A DNA stretch of 64,000 bases from positions 1,639,749 through 1,703,748 of the forward strand of contig NZ_CP059563.1 in the NCBI RefSeq assembly GCF_014054725.1, written 5' to 3'. Position 1 is the stretch's first letter, and each line of letters starts with the position of its first letter. The DNA comes from Conchiformibius steedae (lineage in GTDB: Bacteria; Pseudomonadota; Gammaproteobacteria; Burkholderiales; Neisseriaceae). Both the position numbers and the translations under genes were made by a program. Below the pieces are notes generated by a model. That model was not told the DNA's origin, did no database searches, and saw nothing but the letters and a program-made list of their open reading frames with translations. This document shows positions 8,539 through 18,376 of the stretch, piece after piece.

Positions 8539-11500
8539 TTACAGGTCCAACACGTCCTCTTCAGCGGGTGCCGGTTGAGGTTGAGGCTCTTCTACAACAG
8601 GCGGCTGAGGTTGCTCGGGTACTACAGGCTCTTCAGGCTGGGGCGGAACCACGGGCTCTTCAGGCTGGGGCGGAACCACAGGCTCTTCAGGCAGAGAGGG
8701 AACTACAGGCTCTTCAGGTACAGTGGGCGGTACCGGCTTGTTGGGTTTGGACTCCTCAGGTGTTGACGGGGGAATCGGTTTGGGGTCGGGAGTGGGCGGA
8801 GTGTAGGTAATCTTACCGCCGCCGCCGCCGCCGCCTACTTTGTTGTCAATGTAGAAGCGGCCACCGCCATGCAGATTCCAAATCTTGCGAATCATCTCTT
8901 TATCGGTTACCGAAACTTGTGGATAACCACAACGGTTCAACCAAGTACGAATTTCGCGTTCGGTCCATTTTTCAATTTCCAGCTCACCGCCAACATTCAC
9001 ACCTGCGCCTACGGTCAGGCTGCTGAACGAGCTGTTCACACCGGTCATGCTGACTGTGCCGTTCGGGTTTTCGTTGGTAATTTTCACTTTGTTACCAGCA
9101 ACATCAGTACCGGTCAGGCTTACACCTGCGCCTTGGAAGTTGCCCGCGATGCTGACTTCATTACCACCTTGAATGTTGTTGATGGCATGAGTGTGCTCTT
9201 TATCGCGTTTCACGTCCACATCCACACCCACATCAAAGGATTTGATGGGGTCGGCGTTGTCGCCCAAGCCCAAGGCTACGTTGGCACCCACACCCAAAGC
9301 CACTTCGTTGTTGGTGGTCAGGGCAGAGTTGCTGACAACTTGGTTGCCTTTGATGGAAACATTGTGTTTGGCAGCAACATTGGTACCTTGCAGCTCAACT
9401 TTTTTGCCGCCGTCCACAGTGATGTCGTTACCGGCTTGAACATTGGCACCGGTGGCTTTGCTGTAGTCTTTTTTACCGTAATTCACGTTGGCATTTACGC
9501 CTACAGAGTTCGGTACAACCACGCCTGCTGCGGGAACCACTTTCACGCCTACGCTGCCGCCCAATTCAAAGCCGCCGCTTACATTGTTTACGGTGTCTTT
9601 AGCTTCAGTGAAGGTTACGCCGTTTGCCGCGTTGATGTTCACATCGTTTTTAGCAGTAACATCCGCTGCGATGGTCGCTTTGTTGCCGGCATTCACCACC
9701 ACGTTGTTGGCATTCAAAGTACCTTTAGTTGCTTGGGTAGCATTGCCTTTTTCGTGGTTGTAGTTCACTTTACCGCCCACGCTCACATTGATGGTGGCAA
9801 AATCGGTGGTAGATGCACCCACAGACAATTCTGCTCCGCCTTTGTTGCTGACGTGTTTGGCAGTGCTGACAGCAGCTTCATTCACATAGTCTTTTGCTGC
9901 AATGTTCAAAGTGCCGTTGGCATTGTATTTGGTGCCCACATCGCTGACTTTGTTTTCAGCAATCAGGTTTACATTGCCGCCTGCCTGAACATTACCGCCG
10001 TTGGCAACTGTGGTGTTGCTCACGGTTTTGCCGCCGCTGCCGCCTACTGTGGCTTTCGCGCTCAAGGCTTTGTTTACAGACGCGCCCACTTCCACATTGA
10101 TACCGCCTTTGTGTTCTACAGTGGTGGTGTCAACGGTGTTCACCGCTGCTGCGTTGGTGATGTTTTTCGCAGTTTGGTTCAGGTCGCCGCCCACTTTAAC
10201 GTTGGTGCCTTCGTGCTTGATGTTGTTGCTTGCCACCAAGTACACATTGCCGTCGCTGTTCACACCCGAAACTTTAGCGGTGGTCGCTTTGGAATCGGTA
10301 ACGGTTTTGCCGCTGTTGATGCCTGCGCTCAAGGTTGCTTTGGGCGTACCGTTGTTGGCAGATACGGAAGCGCCGATGCCAATTTCGGTTACACGTTGGT
10401 TGGAAACAGTGGTGTTAACATCTTTAGCAGCGGTAATGTTGATGTTTTGTGCTTTAACATCCACACCACCTTTGGCACCGATGGTGCTGCCGTGTACATT
10501 AACATCTTTTTCGGAAGCCACACTCAAAGTGCCGCCTGCCTGTACGTTGCTGCCTGCGTGTTGGGTCAGCTGGCTGTTGGTTTTGCCTTTTTCAAAGCTC
10601 AAGCCCACGCCTACTTTGCCGCTGGCATTCAACAGGTTGCCTTTATCGCCGTTGGCACGGGCAAAGGGTTTGATACCAAAGGTTTCGGTTTCGCGCTGGC
10701 TGTTGGTTTTGGCTGCAGCAATGTTCACATTACCGGTAGCGGGTTTCAGCTCAATGTCGCGGGCAGCCAAGATTTTACTACCCAACACATTGATTTCTTT
10801 TTCGCTCTTCACAACCAAATTGGCATCAGAGTTCAAAGTTGCGCCCACAGCGGTTTGTTCGCTGTTTTTGCTGGCATTCAGGCTCTTGGTGATGTTGAAG
10901 ATGGTGCCGATGCGTTTGCGGTTTACCAGCAAATCGGTGGCGTTTACATGCGTGATGTTGGCTTTGCCCGCACCTGCATTCACAATTGCACCTTCGCTGC
11001 CGCCTTTAACCGCGCTGCCGCGTACGGTTACGCCTTTTTTGCTGTTCAGCAAAACCTGTTTACCGGCAATCAGGGAAGAACCGTGCAGGGTTTGGTCGGT
11101 CAGGTCGTTCAAGCCTTCGTCTGCACCGCCAAAGAAGCGCAGTTTGTCATCCACAACTGATTTTTCAATAGTAGAAACGGTGTCCAAGTGAACTTTGTTT
11201 ACATCAGTCAGCAAGTTACCTGTTGCTTTTACTTTCGCACCGGCAGTTTCCAAGTTTTGTTGAGATTGGAAAATCACATCGCCGCCAGCTTCAATTTCAG
11301 TGGCATGCAGGGTTTGCAGGTCAAAGTTTTTACGCGAATGACCGGTTTTCAGTTTGCGGTTATTAACGTTTTCAACTTTGGTTTCGTTTTTGAAGTTCAC
11401 AGAAGTGCTGTGCAAATCGCGGGTTACTTCGCCTTGCAGTTTGATGCCTTGCTCACCTTTCAGGCTCAAGGTTTTGCCTACGTTCAGCTTGGTGGCTTTC

Positions 11501-13032
11501 AGGTCCACTTTGCCTTTAACTTTTACATCGGCAGTTTCGTTTACTTTGATTTTGGTGGCGTGCAGGGTTTCTTCGGTATCAGAAGTAACCGTGTTGTTCA
11601 TCCACAAGGCTTTGCTCTTGTTGGAAGTGCTGTTTTTGCGGTTGGTAGTACGCTCGCCGCCGGTAGTCAGGCTGGCAGCTTCCACATTCAGCGAACCTGC
11701 ATTGATGGTTGCGCCTTTAATGTTGATGTTGCCGCTGTTTTCCAAAGACAAGCCGTTTTTAGCAGAAATGCTGCTGCCTTCAAAGCTTTGTGAAGTGCTG
11801 TTTTTGCTGTTTTGGTATTTCACACCGTTTTCGGCATGACGGTAAGCCGCAACCATACGACCGGTACCGCTTTCTTGGGTGTTGTAGTCAGTTTTGCTGC
11901 TTACCACACCGTCAATATTGGTGTCTTTGGCTTTCAATACCACATTTTCGCCAGACAATTTGGCAGCACGCACGTCCAATTTGCCTGCGATATCGGTTTT
12001 CAGCTCTTTTTCTGCAGCAATGGTACCGCGCAGTTCTTGAGTGCCTTTTTCATTGGTGGCGTGAATGCGGATAGAACCGGCGCGCATAGAGCCGAATACT
12101 TGACCGTCCAATACCGGTGCGGGCGCAGCAGCTTTTTTAGGCGCAGGCGCGGCAGCAGGTGCAGGAACGGTGTAGGTTTCTACCACTTTTTTGGGAACAT
12201 AACGGGTTACGTTACGACCGCGCACACGGTGGGTTTCTTTTACCATTTTGGTAACGGTGCGGGTGCGGGTAACGGTAGCGGGTTTGGCAGCCGCAGGTGC
12301 AGCTTCTGCCGCCGCTTCGGTTTTAACGGCTTGTGCAGATACGGTACCATCTTGATTCAGGGCAACTTTGCTGCTGCCTGAAACCATGTTGATGGCGTCA
12401 GCAGCTTGTACATCGGCATTGGCAGCCACCACCACTTTTGGGGCAACCAAATCCAATACGTTCGCGCCTTTCAACTGACCTTGAACTTCCAATTTGGCAG
12501 CAGTGTTACCGCCCACGCCCAAGGATTCCAAACGACCGCCTTTAACTTCGGGCTTGCCTACCACCAAAGCAGCACGGTTGGTATTGATAAAGCCGCCGTC
12601 TTTAACGGAAATGCCGTTGGGGTTTGCCAAAACGTAATCGGCAGCCATACCGAATACTTCTTGTTTACCCAAAATCAGTGAGGGGTTTTTGCTGACTACT
12701 TCGTTCAAAATCACTTTGGCAGCTTGGTCGCGCAAATTGGCGTTCGCGCCCAATTCACCTGCCAGTTCGGAACGACCGGCACGTTGTGCGTTGTTCAATA
12801 CCGCACCAGCTTTACCCACATTGAATTTGTTAAATTCGTTGTGAGACAGACCCTGTGCGTTGGGCTTGGCGATATTAACGATATCTACGCCGTTTTGTTG
12901 GCTGACGGCGGTATTGCCGTTGGCGGCTTCAATATTGGCGGCCATTGCGCCGGACACGCCCATATACGCCAAACTCAGGGAAACCAAAAGTTTGCCGCTG
13001 GAGGACAACTTCAAGTTATGTGTTTGCATCAT
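8539..13032 (-). CDS. TpsA: filamentous haemagglutinin-like two-partner secretion adhesin
   Basis: This is a 1497-residue secreted protein. I chose ATG 13032 because AAAGGAAAT precedes it; the upstream in-frame ATG at 13074 has no ribosome site. A signal peptide ends near AMA/AN at residue 31. The TPS secretion domain follows (about 32-160) with NANL at 97-100 and NPNG at 137-140. Near residues 255-315 there is a basic, Thr/Arg/Val-rich stretch and an Ala/Pro linker. The rest is mostly FHA-type beta-helix repeats. The C-terminus is unusual: a short helical segment with WTEREIRTWL, a run of seven Gly, and repeated Pro/Glu units ending in EEDVLDL. I saw no VENN motif or toxin domain, so an adhesin is more likely than a contact-dependent toxin. 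It is encoded 102 bases after its partner tpsB. Confidence 0.9.
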   Translation of the reverse strand: MMQTHNLKLSSSGKLLVSLSLAYMGVSGAMAANIEAANGNTAVSQQNGVDIVNIAKPNAQGLSHNEFNKFNVGKAGAVLNNAQRAGRSELAGELGANANLRDQAAKVILNEVVSKNPSLILGKQEVFGMAADYVLANPNGISVKDGGFINTNRAALVVGKPEVKGGRLESLGVGGNTAAKLEVQGQLKGANVLDLVAPKVVVAANADVQAADAINMVSGSSKVALNQDGTVSAQAVKTEAAAEAAPAAAKPATVTRTRTVTKMVKETHRVRGRNVTRYVPKKVVETYTVPAPAAAPAPKKAAAPAPVLDGQVFGSMRAGSIRIHATNEKGTQELRGTIAAEKELKTDIAGKLDVRAAKLSGENVVLKAKDTNIDGVVSSKTDYNTQESGTGRMVAAYRHAENGVKYQNSKNSTSQSFEGSSISAKNGLSLENSGNINIKGATINAGSLNVEAASLTTGGERTTNRKNSTSNKSKALWMNNTVTSDTEETLHATKIKVNETADVKVKGKVDLKATKLNVGKTLSLKGEQGIKLQGEVTRDLHSTSVNFKNETKVENVNNRKLKTGHSRKNFDLQTLHATEIEAGGDVIFQSQQNLETAGAKVKATGNLLTDVNKVHLDTVSTIEKSVVDDKLRFFGGADEGLNDLTDQTLHGSSLIAGKQVLLNSKKGVTVRGSAVKGGSEGAIVNAGAGKANITHVNATDLLVNRKRIGTIFNITKSLNASKNSEQTAVGATLNSDANLVVKSEKEINVLGSKILAARDIELKPATGNVNIAAAKTNSQRETETFGIKPFARANGDKGNLLNASGKVGVGLSFEKGKTNSQLTQHAGSNVQAGGTLSVASEKDVNVHGSTIGAKGGVDVKAQNINITAAKDVNTTVSNQRVTEIGIGASVSANNGTPKATLSAGINSGKTVTDSKATTAKVSGVNSDGNVYLVASNNIKHEGTNVKVGGDLNQTAKNITNAAAVNTVDTTTVEHKGGINVEVGASVNKALSAKATVGGSGGKTVSNTTVANGGNVQAGGNVNLIAENKVSDVGTKYNANGTLNIAAKDYVNEAAVSTAKHVSNKGGAELSVGASTTDFATINVSVGGKVNYNHEKGNATQATKGTLNANNVVVNAGNKATIAADVTAKNDVNINAANGVTFTEAKDTVNNVSGGFELGGSVGVKVVPAAGVVVPNSVGVNANVNYGKKDYSKATGANVQAGNDITVDGGKKVELQGTNVAAKHNVSIKGNQVVSNSALTTNNEVALGVGANVALGLGDNADPIKSFDVGVDVDVKRDKEHTHAINNIQGGNEVSIAGNFQGAGVSLTGTDVAGNKVKITNENPNGTVSMTGVNSSFSSLTVGAGVNVGGELEIEKWTEREIRTWLNRCGYPQVSVTDKEMIRKIWNLHGGGRFYIDNKVGGGGGGGKITYTPPTPDPKPIPPSTPEESKPNKPVPPTVPEEPVVPSLPEEPVVPPQPEEPVVPPQPEEPVVPEQPQPPVVEEPQPQPAPAEEDVLDL
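8621..8728. repeat. 27-bp tandem repeats encoding the Pro/Glu tail of TpsA
   Basis: Four imperfect 27-bp units run from 8621, 8648, 8675 and 8702. Each encodes nine residues of the form EEPVVPxxP. The copy number could change without shifting the frame. Confidence 0.85.
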
Positions 13033-13134
13033 TATTTCCTTTACATGGTTGAGAAACTGACCCGACTGTTGCATCGGCGTTTCGTTTAAATTGAAATCCT
13101 ACTGTTGTGCTACAAGCAAATCACATGCCAACTT

Positions 13135-14799
13135 TTAAAAAATCACCCTTACCGAGGCAGTAATTTGCTCTTCACGGGCTTTGATTCCGCCTTTGGCACG
13201 CAAAAACCCACGCGCACTTTCCAGCGAAATTTGCCAACGGTGTTTATAACCGATATTGACCCCTGCGGCAACACCGTAGCCCGTATAGCGGCTTTCGCGG
13301 TCTTTGGCAATGCCCCAATCGGCACCAGCATACGGCTCAACATACATACCAGAAGCCGACTGGCGGCGGGCATAGAGGGTATTGTTTACCGCCACCCCCG
13401 AATTGCCGTTAAGCGACAACTGTTTAAACCCGCGCACTGCCGAACGGTCGCTGACCGCAAACTGCTTGGCTGCATATACGTCTTTATTGGCATACTGCGC
13501 CGTCAAACGGTGCTTGTTGCGCACCAGCCAATTTCCCGCACGGCGCATTTGCGACAAATCGCTTTGCAGCGACAGGCGCACATAGCGCGAAGTAAACGGC
13601 GACTGCGGCGAATCTTTAGCACCAAATGCTTTTGTGCCAACTTCAACACCCACATCATTCAGCCAAGTGCCGTTGTCCAACATCCGCGAATGCGACACAC
13701 CCGCCTGCACCGTGCCTAATTTCGGGCTTTGCAGCTTCAGCAGGCTGCCGCCGAATTTGCTGGCGACATTTAAATAATCCACACCCGCATAGCCCGAAGC
13801 AACGTGTTTTTGACCGCGTGAGAACACACGCTCGCCTTTCACACCTGCTGCAACCGTCTTAGAACGATAAGCAAATTTTATGCCACTGCCAAACTGCGTG
13901 ATGCTCTGGCTGCGCGACAAACTGCCATAACCGCTAAAAGTCCAATTTCCATAAGGCACGGAATAAAAAGCACTTGCACCACGGTTATAACGGTCGCTGT
14001 CGGGGCGCAAATTGGAATACCCACCCAAATACAGACTGTCGGAAAGCCCCAAAGGACTGTCAATCCCAGCCTGCACCCGCACCACCGCCACATTGGGTTT
14101 GCTGCCCCGATTATCCACCGACACACTGCCGAACCAGCTTTTACCTTTATTATTGTTTAAGGCAACCGTAGCCGAGCCGTCGCTGTGCGGATAAATATCC
14201 ATGCTGACATCGTTGCCGCTTAATTTATTCGCCTGTTCCACGCCCTGATCCAAATAATGGATATTCAGCGGTTTGCCTTTATAATCAGGAAACAGCATAG
14301 CTGTATTCACGGTACGGCTTTTACCGGTAATCTTGCGGATTCGTCCTTCCTTTACCTTAATAGTTAAGGTATTATCTTGATTTTCCACAAAATCAATCGC
14401 CGTGTGGATATAGCCTTTTTTAATATAGGCAGCCACAATTTCGCGGCTGAGTTGGTTCAAACTGTTTTCGCTGACACATTCTGCCGCTTTGGGCTGAAAC
14501 GGCGCAGCATCAATCAAAGTAATGCCTTCAACAGCAATACTTTTATAATTCAAACAACTGCTGGATTTATCAGGGGGCGCGACCGTTTCTGTCGCCTTGT
14601 GTTCTTCCACATCGGTGTGGGTTTGCTGGCGCGAACGCGCGGCATCTTCACGCAATCCGTCTTCAATATTACGGATTTCGCGCAAGGCATCACGCGCATC
14701 TTCGGCAGCAGGATTGGGAACATGCGGAATGTCTGCCGCCTGCACCGCCGCTGCCGCCGACACCAGCAGCGCAGAAAAGAGCTTTTCCTTGTTTTTCAT
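13135..14799 (-). CDS. TpsB: outer-membrane transporter of the two-partner secretion pair (FhaC/ShlB family)
   Basis: The 554-residue protein has a signal peptide (cut near VQA/AD at residue 22) and an N-terminal helix region with many charged residues. POTRA domains follow from about residue 80, with a CLNYKSIAVEG start, and then a C-terminal 16-strand barrel that ends in aromatic VRVIF. The SAVRGF segment matches the conserved VRGY motif of the family's L6 loop. TpsB moves TpsA across the outer membrane without added energy. It is upstream of tpsA on the same strand and should be co-transcribed. Ribosome site AAGGAAA lies 6 bases before the ATG. Confidence 0.93.
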   Translation of the reverse strand: MKNKEKLFSALLVSAAAAVQAADIPHVPNPAAEDARDALREIRNIEDGLREDAARSRQQTHTDVEEHKATETVAPPDKSSSCLNYKSIAVEGITLIDAAPFQPKAAECVSENSLNQLSREIVAAYIKKGYIHTAIDFVENQDNTLTIKVKEGRIRKITGKSRTVNTAMLFPDYKGKPLNIHYLDQGVEQANKLSGNDVSMDIYPHSDGSATVALNNNKGKSWFGSVSVDNRGSKPNVAVVRVQAGIDSPLGLSDSLYLGGYSNLRPDSDRYNRGASAFYSVPYGNWTFSGYGSLSRSQSITQFGSGIKFAYRSKTVAAGVKGERVFSRGQKHVASGYAGVDYLNVASKFGGSLLKLQSPKLGTVQAGVSHSRMLDNGTWLNDVGVEVGTKAFGAKDSPQSPFTSRYVRLSLQSDLSQMRRAGNWLVRNKHRLTAQYANKDVYAAKQFAVSDRSAVRGFKQLSLNGNSGVAVNNTLYARRQSASGMYVEPYAGADWGIAKDRESRYTGYGVAAGVNIGYKHRWQISLESARGFLRAKGGIKAREEQITASVRVIF

Positions 14800-15139
14800 G
14801 ATTTTTCCTTGATGTTTGAATGACTTGGGCAGTTAAAAACCATTGGGAAAACCCGAAGTATTTTAACCCCTATCCATTAAAAATTTTATCAATCGGATTA
14901 AAATTTCAAAATTTTATGCCGGTACGGACAGGAAAACTGACAATTTCAGCAAACTGACAATTTTTGTTGATAATGGGCAAAACAGGTAAAAAACCCCGCC
15001 ACACCCACAGCAAAACTTTTCAAATATAACACCAATCAATAACATAGACAATCCAAAGCCCCTCCCGCCGCACCATAGCAGGTAAAAAAGGCGACAATTT
15101 GGATTACAATAAGCGTTTTTCAAGCCAAACGGTTTTGTT
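14800..15139. other. Divergent intergenic region between tpsB and murI
   Basis: These 340 bases hold no convincing gene. The half next to tpsB (about 14850-14940) is very AT-rich, with repeated AAATTTTA-like words, and is likely to contain the tpsBA promoter. A TACAAT at 15105-15110 is a possible -10 box for murI, but I could not find a good matching -35 box. Confidence 0.5.
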
Positions 15140-15949
15140 ATGACTGCTTCGCATTCGCGCCCTATCGGCGTGTTTGATTCGGGCGTGGGTGGATTAACAG
15201 TGGTTCGCGCCCTGATGGAACGCCTGCCGATGGAAAACATTGTGTATTTCGGCGACACAGCCCGTGTGCCTTACGGTGTCAAATCCCGCGCCACCATTGA
15301 ACACTTTACCGCTCAAATTGTGGATTTTTTATTGGGCAACGAAGTGAAAGCCTTGGTGATTGCCTGCAATACCATTGCTGCGGTGGCAGGGCATAAAGTG
15401 CGTCAAAGCGCGGGCAATATGCCTGTGTTGGACGTAATCGCCGCAGGCGCACAAGCCGCGCTCGCCACCAGCCGCAACCACAATATCGGGGTGATTGCCA
15501 CCAGCACCACGGTAAACGCCAACGCATACGCCCGCGCCATACACACCCAAAATCCCGCTGCGCGTATTTTGTCGCAAGCCTGTCCGCTGCTTGTGCCTTT
15601 GGTGGAAGAAGGCTGGCTCGACCACGAAGTCACCCGCCTAACCGTGCGCGAGTATTTAAAACCTTTATTGGCGGATTCGGTGGATACACTGGTGTTGGGT
15701 TGTACGCATTATCCGTTGCTCAAGCCGCTGCTCAAACAGGAAGCCCCCAATATCACGCTGGTGGATTCCGCCATTACCACTGCCGAAGCCACCGCACAGG
15801 CACTTGCCGCTGCCGATTTATTGAATCCCAACAATCCCGCGCCCGATTACCGTTTTTATGTTTCCGATATTCCGCTGCGTTTTCAAACCATAGGCGAACG
15901 CTTTTTGGGGCGCAGTTTGGAACAAATTGAAATGATGGGTTTGGGCTGA
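15140..15949 (+). CDS. murI: Glutamate racemase
   Basis: The 269-residue enzyme makes D-glutamate for peptidoglycan. The substrate and catalytic segments are all present: FDSGVGGLTV near the start, the first catalytic cysteine in IACNT, and the second in LGCTHYPLL. The length is standard. Its stop codon overlaps the start of the acetyltransferase gene. Confidence 0.96.
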   Translation: MTASHSRPIGVFDSGVGGLTVVRALMERLPMENIVYFGDTARVPYGVKSRATIEHFTAQIVDFLLGNEVKALVIACNTIAAVAGHKVRQSAGNMPVLDVIAAGAQAALATSRNHNIGVIATSTTVNANAYARAIHTQNPAARILSQACPLLVPLVEEGWLDHEVTRLTVREYLKPLLADSVDTLVLGCTHYPLLKPLLKQEAPNITLVDSAITTAEATAQALAAADLLNPNNPAPDYRFYVSDIPLRFQTIGERFLGRSLEQIEMMGLG

Positions 15950-16446
15950 TGTTTGCCTATTTGTCTGCCGAAGCGCATTTGAATGATGCCGCTGATATTT
16001 ACCGCAGCAACCGTGCCTATCTGTCGCGGATTGACCCGCTGCCCGCCAATCCCGCCGATGCGGTGCGCCGCGACAGCCGTCAGTTACCGCCTGCGGGCGC
16101 GGAAAAATCCTTTTTTCTGATTCGCGAACACGGTCAGGCAGTTGCCGTATTAGATGCTTTATACGGCTATCCTGATGCGGATTGCGCTTATATCGGTTTG
16201 CTGCTGGTACACGGGCGTTTGCACGGGCAAGGCACAGGCGGGCGGATTGTGGCGGATTTTTGCCGCCGTATGCGCCGTGCGGGTTTTCGGCGCGTGCGTT
16301 TGTCGGTGTTATACGACAATCCCGATGCCTGTCGTTTTTGGCTGCGGCAGAATTTTGTGCCTGTGGCGCGGAAAACCGTTGTGTTCCGTACCCGCAGCGG
16401 CAGTATGATAAAAGCAGTAAACGTTTTGCAGAAAAACCTGCGTTAA
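15949..16446 (+). CDS. GNAT-family N-acetyltransferase
   Basis: The 165-residue protein has the acetyl-CoA-binding part of the GNAT fold: a strand with AYIGLLLVHGRLHGQGTGG (the Q/RxxGxG/A type loop), followed by the VRLSVLYDNPDACRFW segment that typically ends the domain. The substrate cannot be told. Its start overlaps the murI stop and purN follows after 30 bases, so the three genes probably form an operon. Confidence 0.82.
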   Translation: MFAYLSAEAHLNDAADIYRSNRAYLSRIDPLPANPADAVRRDSRQLPPAGAEKSFFLIREHGQAVAVLDALYGYPDADCAYIGLLLVHGRLHGQGTGGRIVADFCRRMRRAGFRRVRLSVLYDNPDACRFWLRQNFVPVARKTVVFRTRSGSMIKAVNVLQKNLR

Positions 16447-16476
16447 ACAGTTCAACATGATATTTGAGATAAAAAC

Positions 16477-17103
16477 ATGAAAAACATTGTGATTTTAATT
16501 TCGGGGCGCGGCAGCAATATGCAGGCATTGGTAGAAGCGGACATTCCCAATGCGAACATTGCCGCCGTGTTGTCCAATAATCCCGATGCAGCGGGTTTGG
16601 CATGGGCGCAATCGCGCGGGATTGCCACCGCCGCACTCAACCACCGCGATTACCCCGACCGCGCTGCGTTTGACCGCGCCATGATGGCGCAAATTGACGC
16701 ACATCAGCCCGATTTGGTGGTATTGGCAGGATTTATGCGGATTTTAACCCCCGAATTTTGTCGTCATTACGAAAACCGCCTCATCAATATCCACCCTTCG
16801 CTGTTGCCCGCATTTACGGGACTGCACACCCATCAACGCGCTTTGGACGAAGGTTGCCGCATCGCAGGCTGTACCGTGCATTTTGCCACTGCCGAATTGG
16901 ACAACGGTCCCATTATCGCCCAAGCCGCTGTTCCCGTGTTGGATAATGACACCGCCGACACGCTTGCTGCGCGGGTGCTGGCTGCCGAACATCGGATTTT
17001 TCCGCAAGCCGTGGCGGATTTTGTGGCAGGCAGACTGCATATTGTTGGCAAACGCGTTATCAGGCAACGGCAAACAGCCGAATCCGCAGCACTACTGGCA
17101 TAA
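16477..17103 (+). CDS. purN: Phosphoribosylglycinamide formyltransferase (GAR transformylase)
   Basis: The 208-residue enzyme carries out the third step of purine synthesis with 10-formyl-tetrahydrofolate. It shows the phosphate loop GRGSNMQAL, the catalytic segment NIHPSLLPAFTGLHTH, and the later conserved aspartate in LDNGPIIAQAAVPV. The length is typical. Confidence 0.96.
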   Translation: MKNIVILISGRGSNMQALVEADIPNANIAAVLSNNPDAAGLAWAQSRGIATAALNHRDYPDRAAFDRAMMAQIDAHQPDLVVLAGFMRILTPEFCRHYENRLINIHPSLLPAFTGLHTHQRALDEGCRIAGCTVHFATAELDNGPIIAQAAVPVLDNDTADTLAARVLAAEHRIFPQAVADFVAGRLHIVGKRVIRQRQTAESAALLA

Positions 17104-17193
17104 AACGCGCCTTTTCCACCGCACACGGATTGACTTTAACCTGCAGCAACATTATCCTACATAGAATCTTGACACCATAACAGAAACCTCATT

Positions 17194-18321
17194 ATGCCTG
17201 CCGTTATCCGAATGACCCGCCAAGGACAAAGCGAATTTGTCAGCACCCAACCTTCCCCCACTCGTTTGAATGCCCAACCCGATGCGTTTTATCAGCTTTT
17301 AGATATGCAAGGTAAGCCGATTACCGAATACGCCGCCCATTTGCAGGACAACGGTGATTTGTGGATTGACCTACCTGACAGCAGCACCCGTCCCGACTTT
17401 GTTTTGAGTCAATATGCGGATTATTTTCCTGCGCCTTCCAACCAGCACCGTTCGTATTTCGGCAACCTGACCGCCGTGCAAAACGCCGATGCAGCCCCTG
17501 CCGCCGCCATCAAAGAAGCAGCAGGTTTAAGTTTCGGCTCGCTGACTTGGTCGGCTGCGGCTGCCACCGCAGGCATTTTGGGCGCAGTATGGCTGGTAAA
17601 ACGCCATAAAGACGATGACAATCTGATTCAGAATCATCAAAACAATCATAATAATAACGGACAAATCGGCAGCGAAAACTCCAACAGCACCACCCCCAGC
17701 GAAAATTCAGATAACAATGAAAATCCCCCACCCGTTCCAATGGAAGCCAGCCCACCGCCTCATATTGACTTACCCACAGGCAGTACCAAAGAACTGTTAA
17801 GCGATGGCTCTATCGCCGATATTAACGCCGTTACCCAAGGTGCTGAAAATTTCAACCAGTATCCCCCCAATGCCGAACCCCCAAAAATCGCGATTCACGA
17901 TTTAAACACTCCGTCTAACGTTGCACCTGTCAATCACCCCGTGCCTGCTGCCATGACGGACGCATACACCGAACAACCCGTTTTTGTCCGCAGCGCCGAA
18001 CACGACAGCGACGACAGCCCCGCCGCTTCTTCCATCTGGTCAGAGACATTGAGTGAACGCAATATCGCTCCTTCCTTCGCCTCGTTTACCCGCGATGGCG
18101 ATACAGGCGGAGACGGACAAGACCCTCTGGCAGATTTTAACGACAAGCATGCCAACCCCCCGTTCCATTTGAGTTTTTCCCAAGTATTGGACAACACTTA
18201 CGGCGACCACATGATTGAAGGACAATTTACGCCCGTGCCGCTTGCCGATGTCCCGCATTACAGCAGCGATGCCGCCCTGCAGCCGCCGCAATACGATGTA
18301 CCGAGCTTTGACGTGCTGTAA
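17194..18321 (+). CDS. Orphan protein with an adhesin-prefix-like N-terminus and a disordered tail
   Basis: I do not recognise the whole 375-residue protein. Residues 1-100 contain a beta-rich pattern (DNGDLWIDLPD, then DFVLSQYADYF) that resembles the prefix domain of BapA/LapF-type biofilm adhesins, followed by a single hydrophobic, Ala- and Gly-rich segment near residues 112-134. The remaining 240 residues are rich in Asn, Pro, Asp, Ser and His and look disordered. No Ig-like repeats or export signal of a full adhesin follow. It may be a remnant of, or an accessory to, such an adhesin. It is followed by a good terminator and has its own gap after purN. Confidence 0.7.
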   Translation: MPAVIRMTRQGQSEFVSTQPSPTRLNAQPDAFYQLLDMQGKPITEYAAHLQDNGDLWIDLPDSSTRPDFVLSQYADYFPAPSNQHRSYFGNLTAVQNADAAPAAAIKEAAGLSFGSLTWSAAAATAGILGAVWLVKRHKDDDNLIQNHQNNHNNNGQIGSENSNSTTPSENSDNNENPPPVPMEASPPPHIDLPTGSTKELLSDGSIADINAVTQGAENFNQYPPNAEPPKIAIHDLNTPSNVAPVNHPVPAAMTDAYTEQPVFVRSAEHDSDDSPAASSIWSETLSERNIAPSFASFTRDGDTGGDGQDPLADFNDKHANPPFHLSFSQVLDNTYGDHMIEGQFTPVPLADVPHYSSDAALQPPQYDVPSFDVL

Positions 18322-18342
18322 ATCATCTCTTGTTCCAACCCG

Positions 18343-18376
18343 ACTGCCTGCCCCGATAAACGGCAGGCAGTTTTTT
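18343..18376 (+). terminator. Terminator after the adhesin-prefix-like gene
   Basis: A perfect 10-bp stem (18343-18352 with 18362-18371) contains CTGCCTG and is followed by six T residues. Confidence 0.9.

Noticed and set aside
8869..11160. 763-residue reading frame on the plus strand opposite tpsA
   Set aside because: It is the antisense of the repetitive tpsA gene, has a Phe/His/Val-rich composition typical of such shadows, and has no ribosome site or domain.
8539..13032. Contact-dependent inhibition toxin (CdiA)
   Set aside because: I found no VENN motif or toxin-like C-terminus, and there is no small immunity gene downstream; eno follows after a terminator.
14914..15258. Short frame on the minus strand across the murI start
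   Set aside because: It overlaps the conserved murI start and shows no ribosome site or domain.
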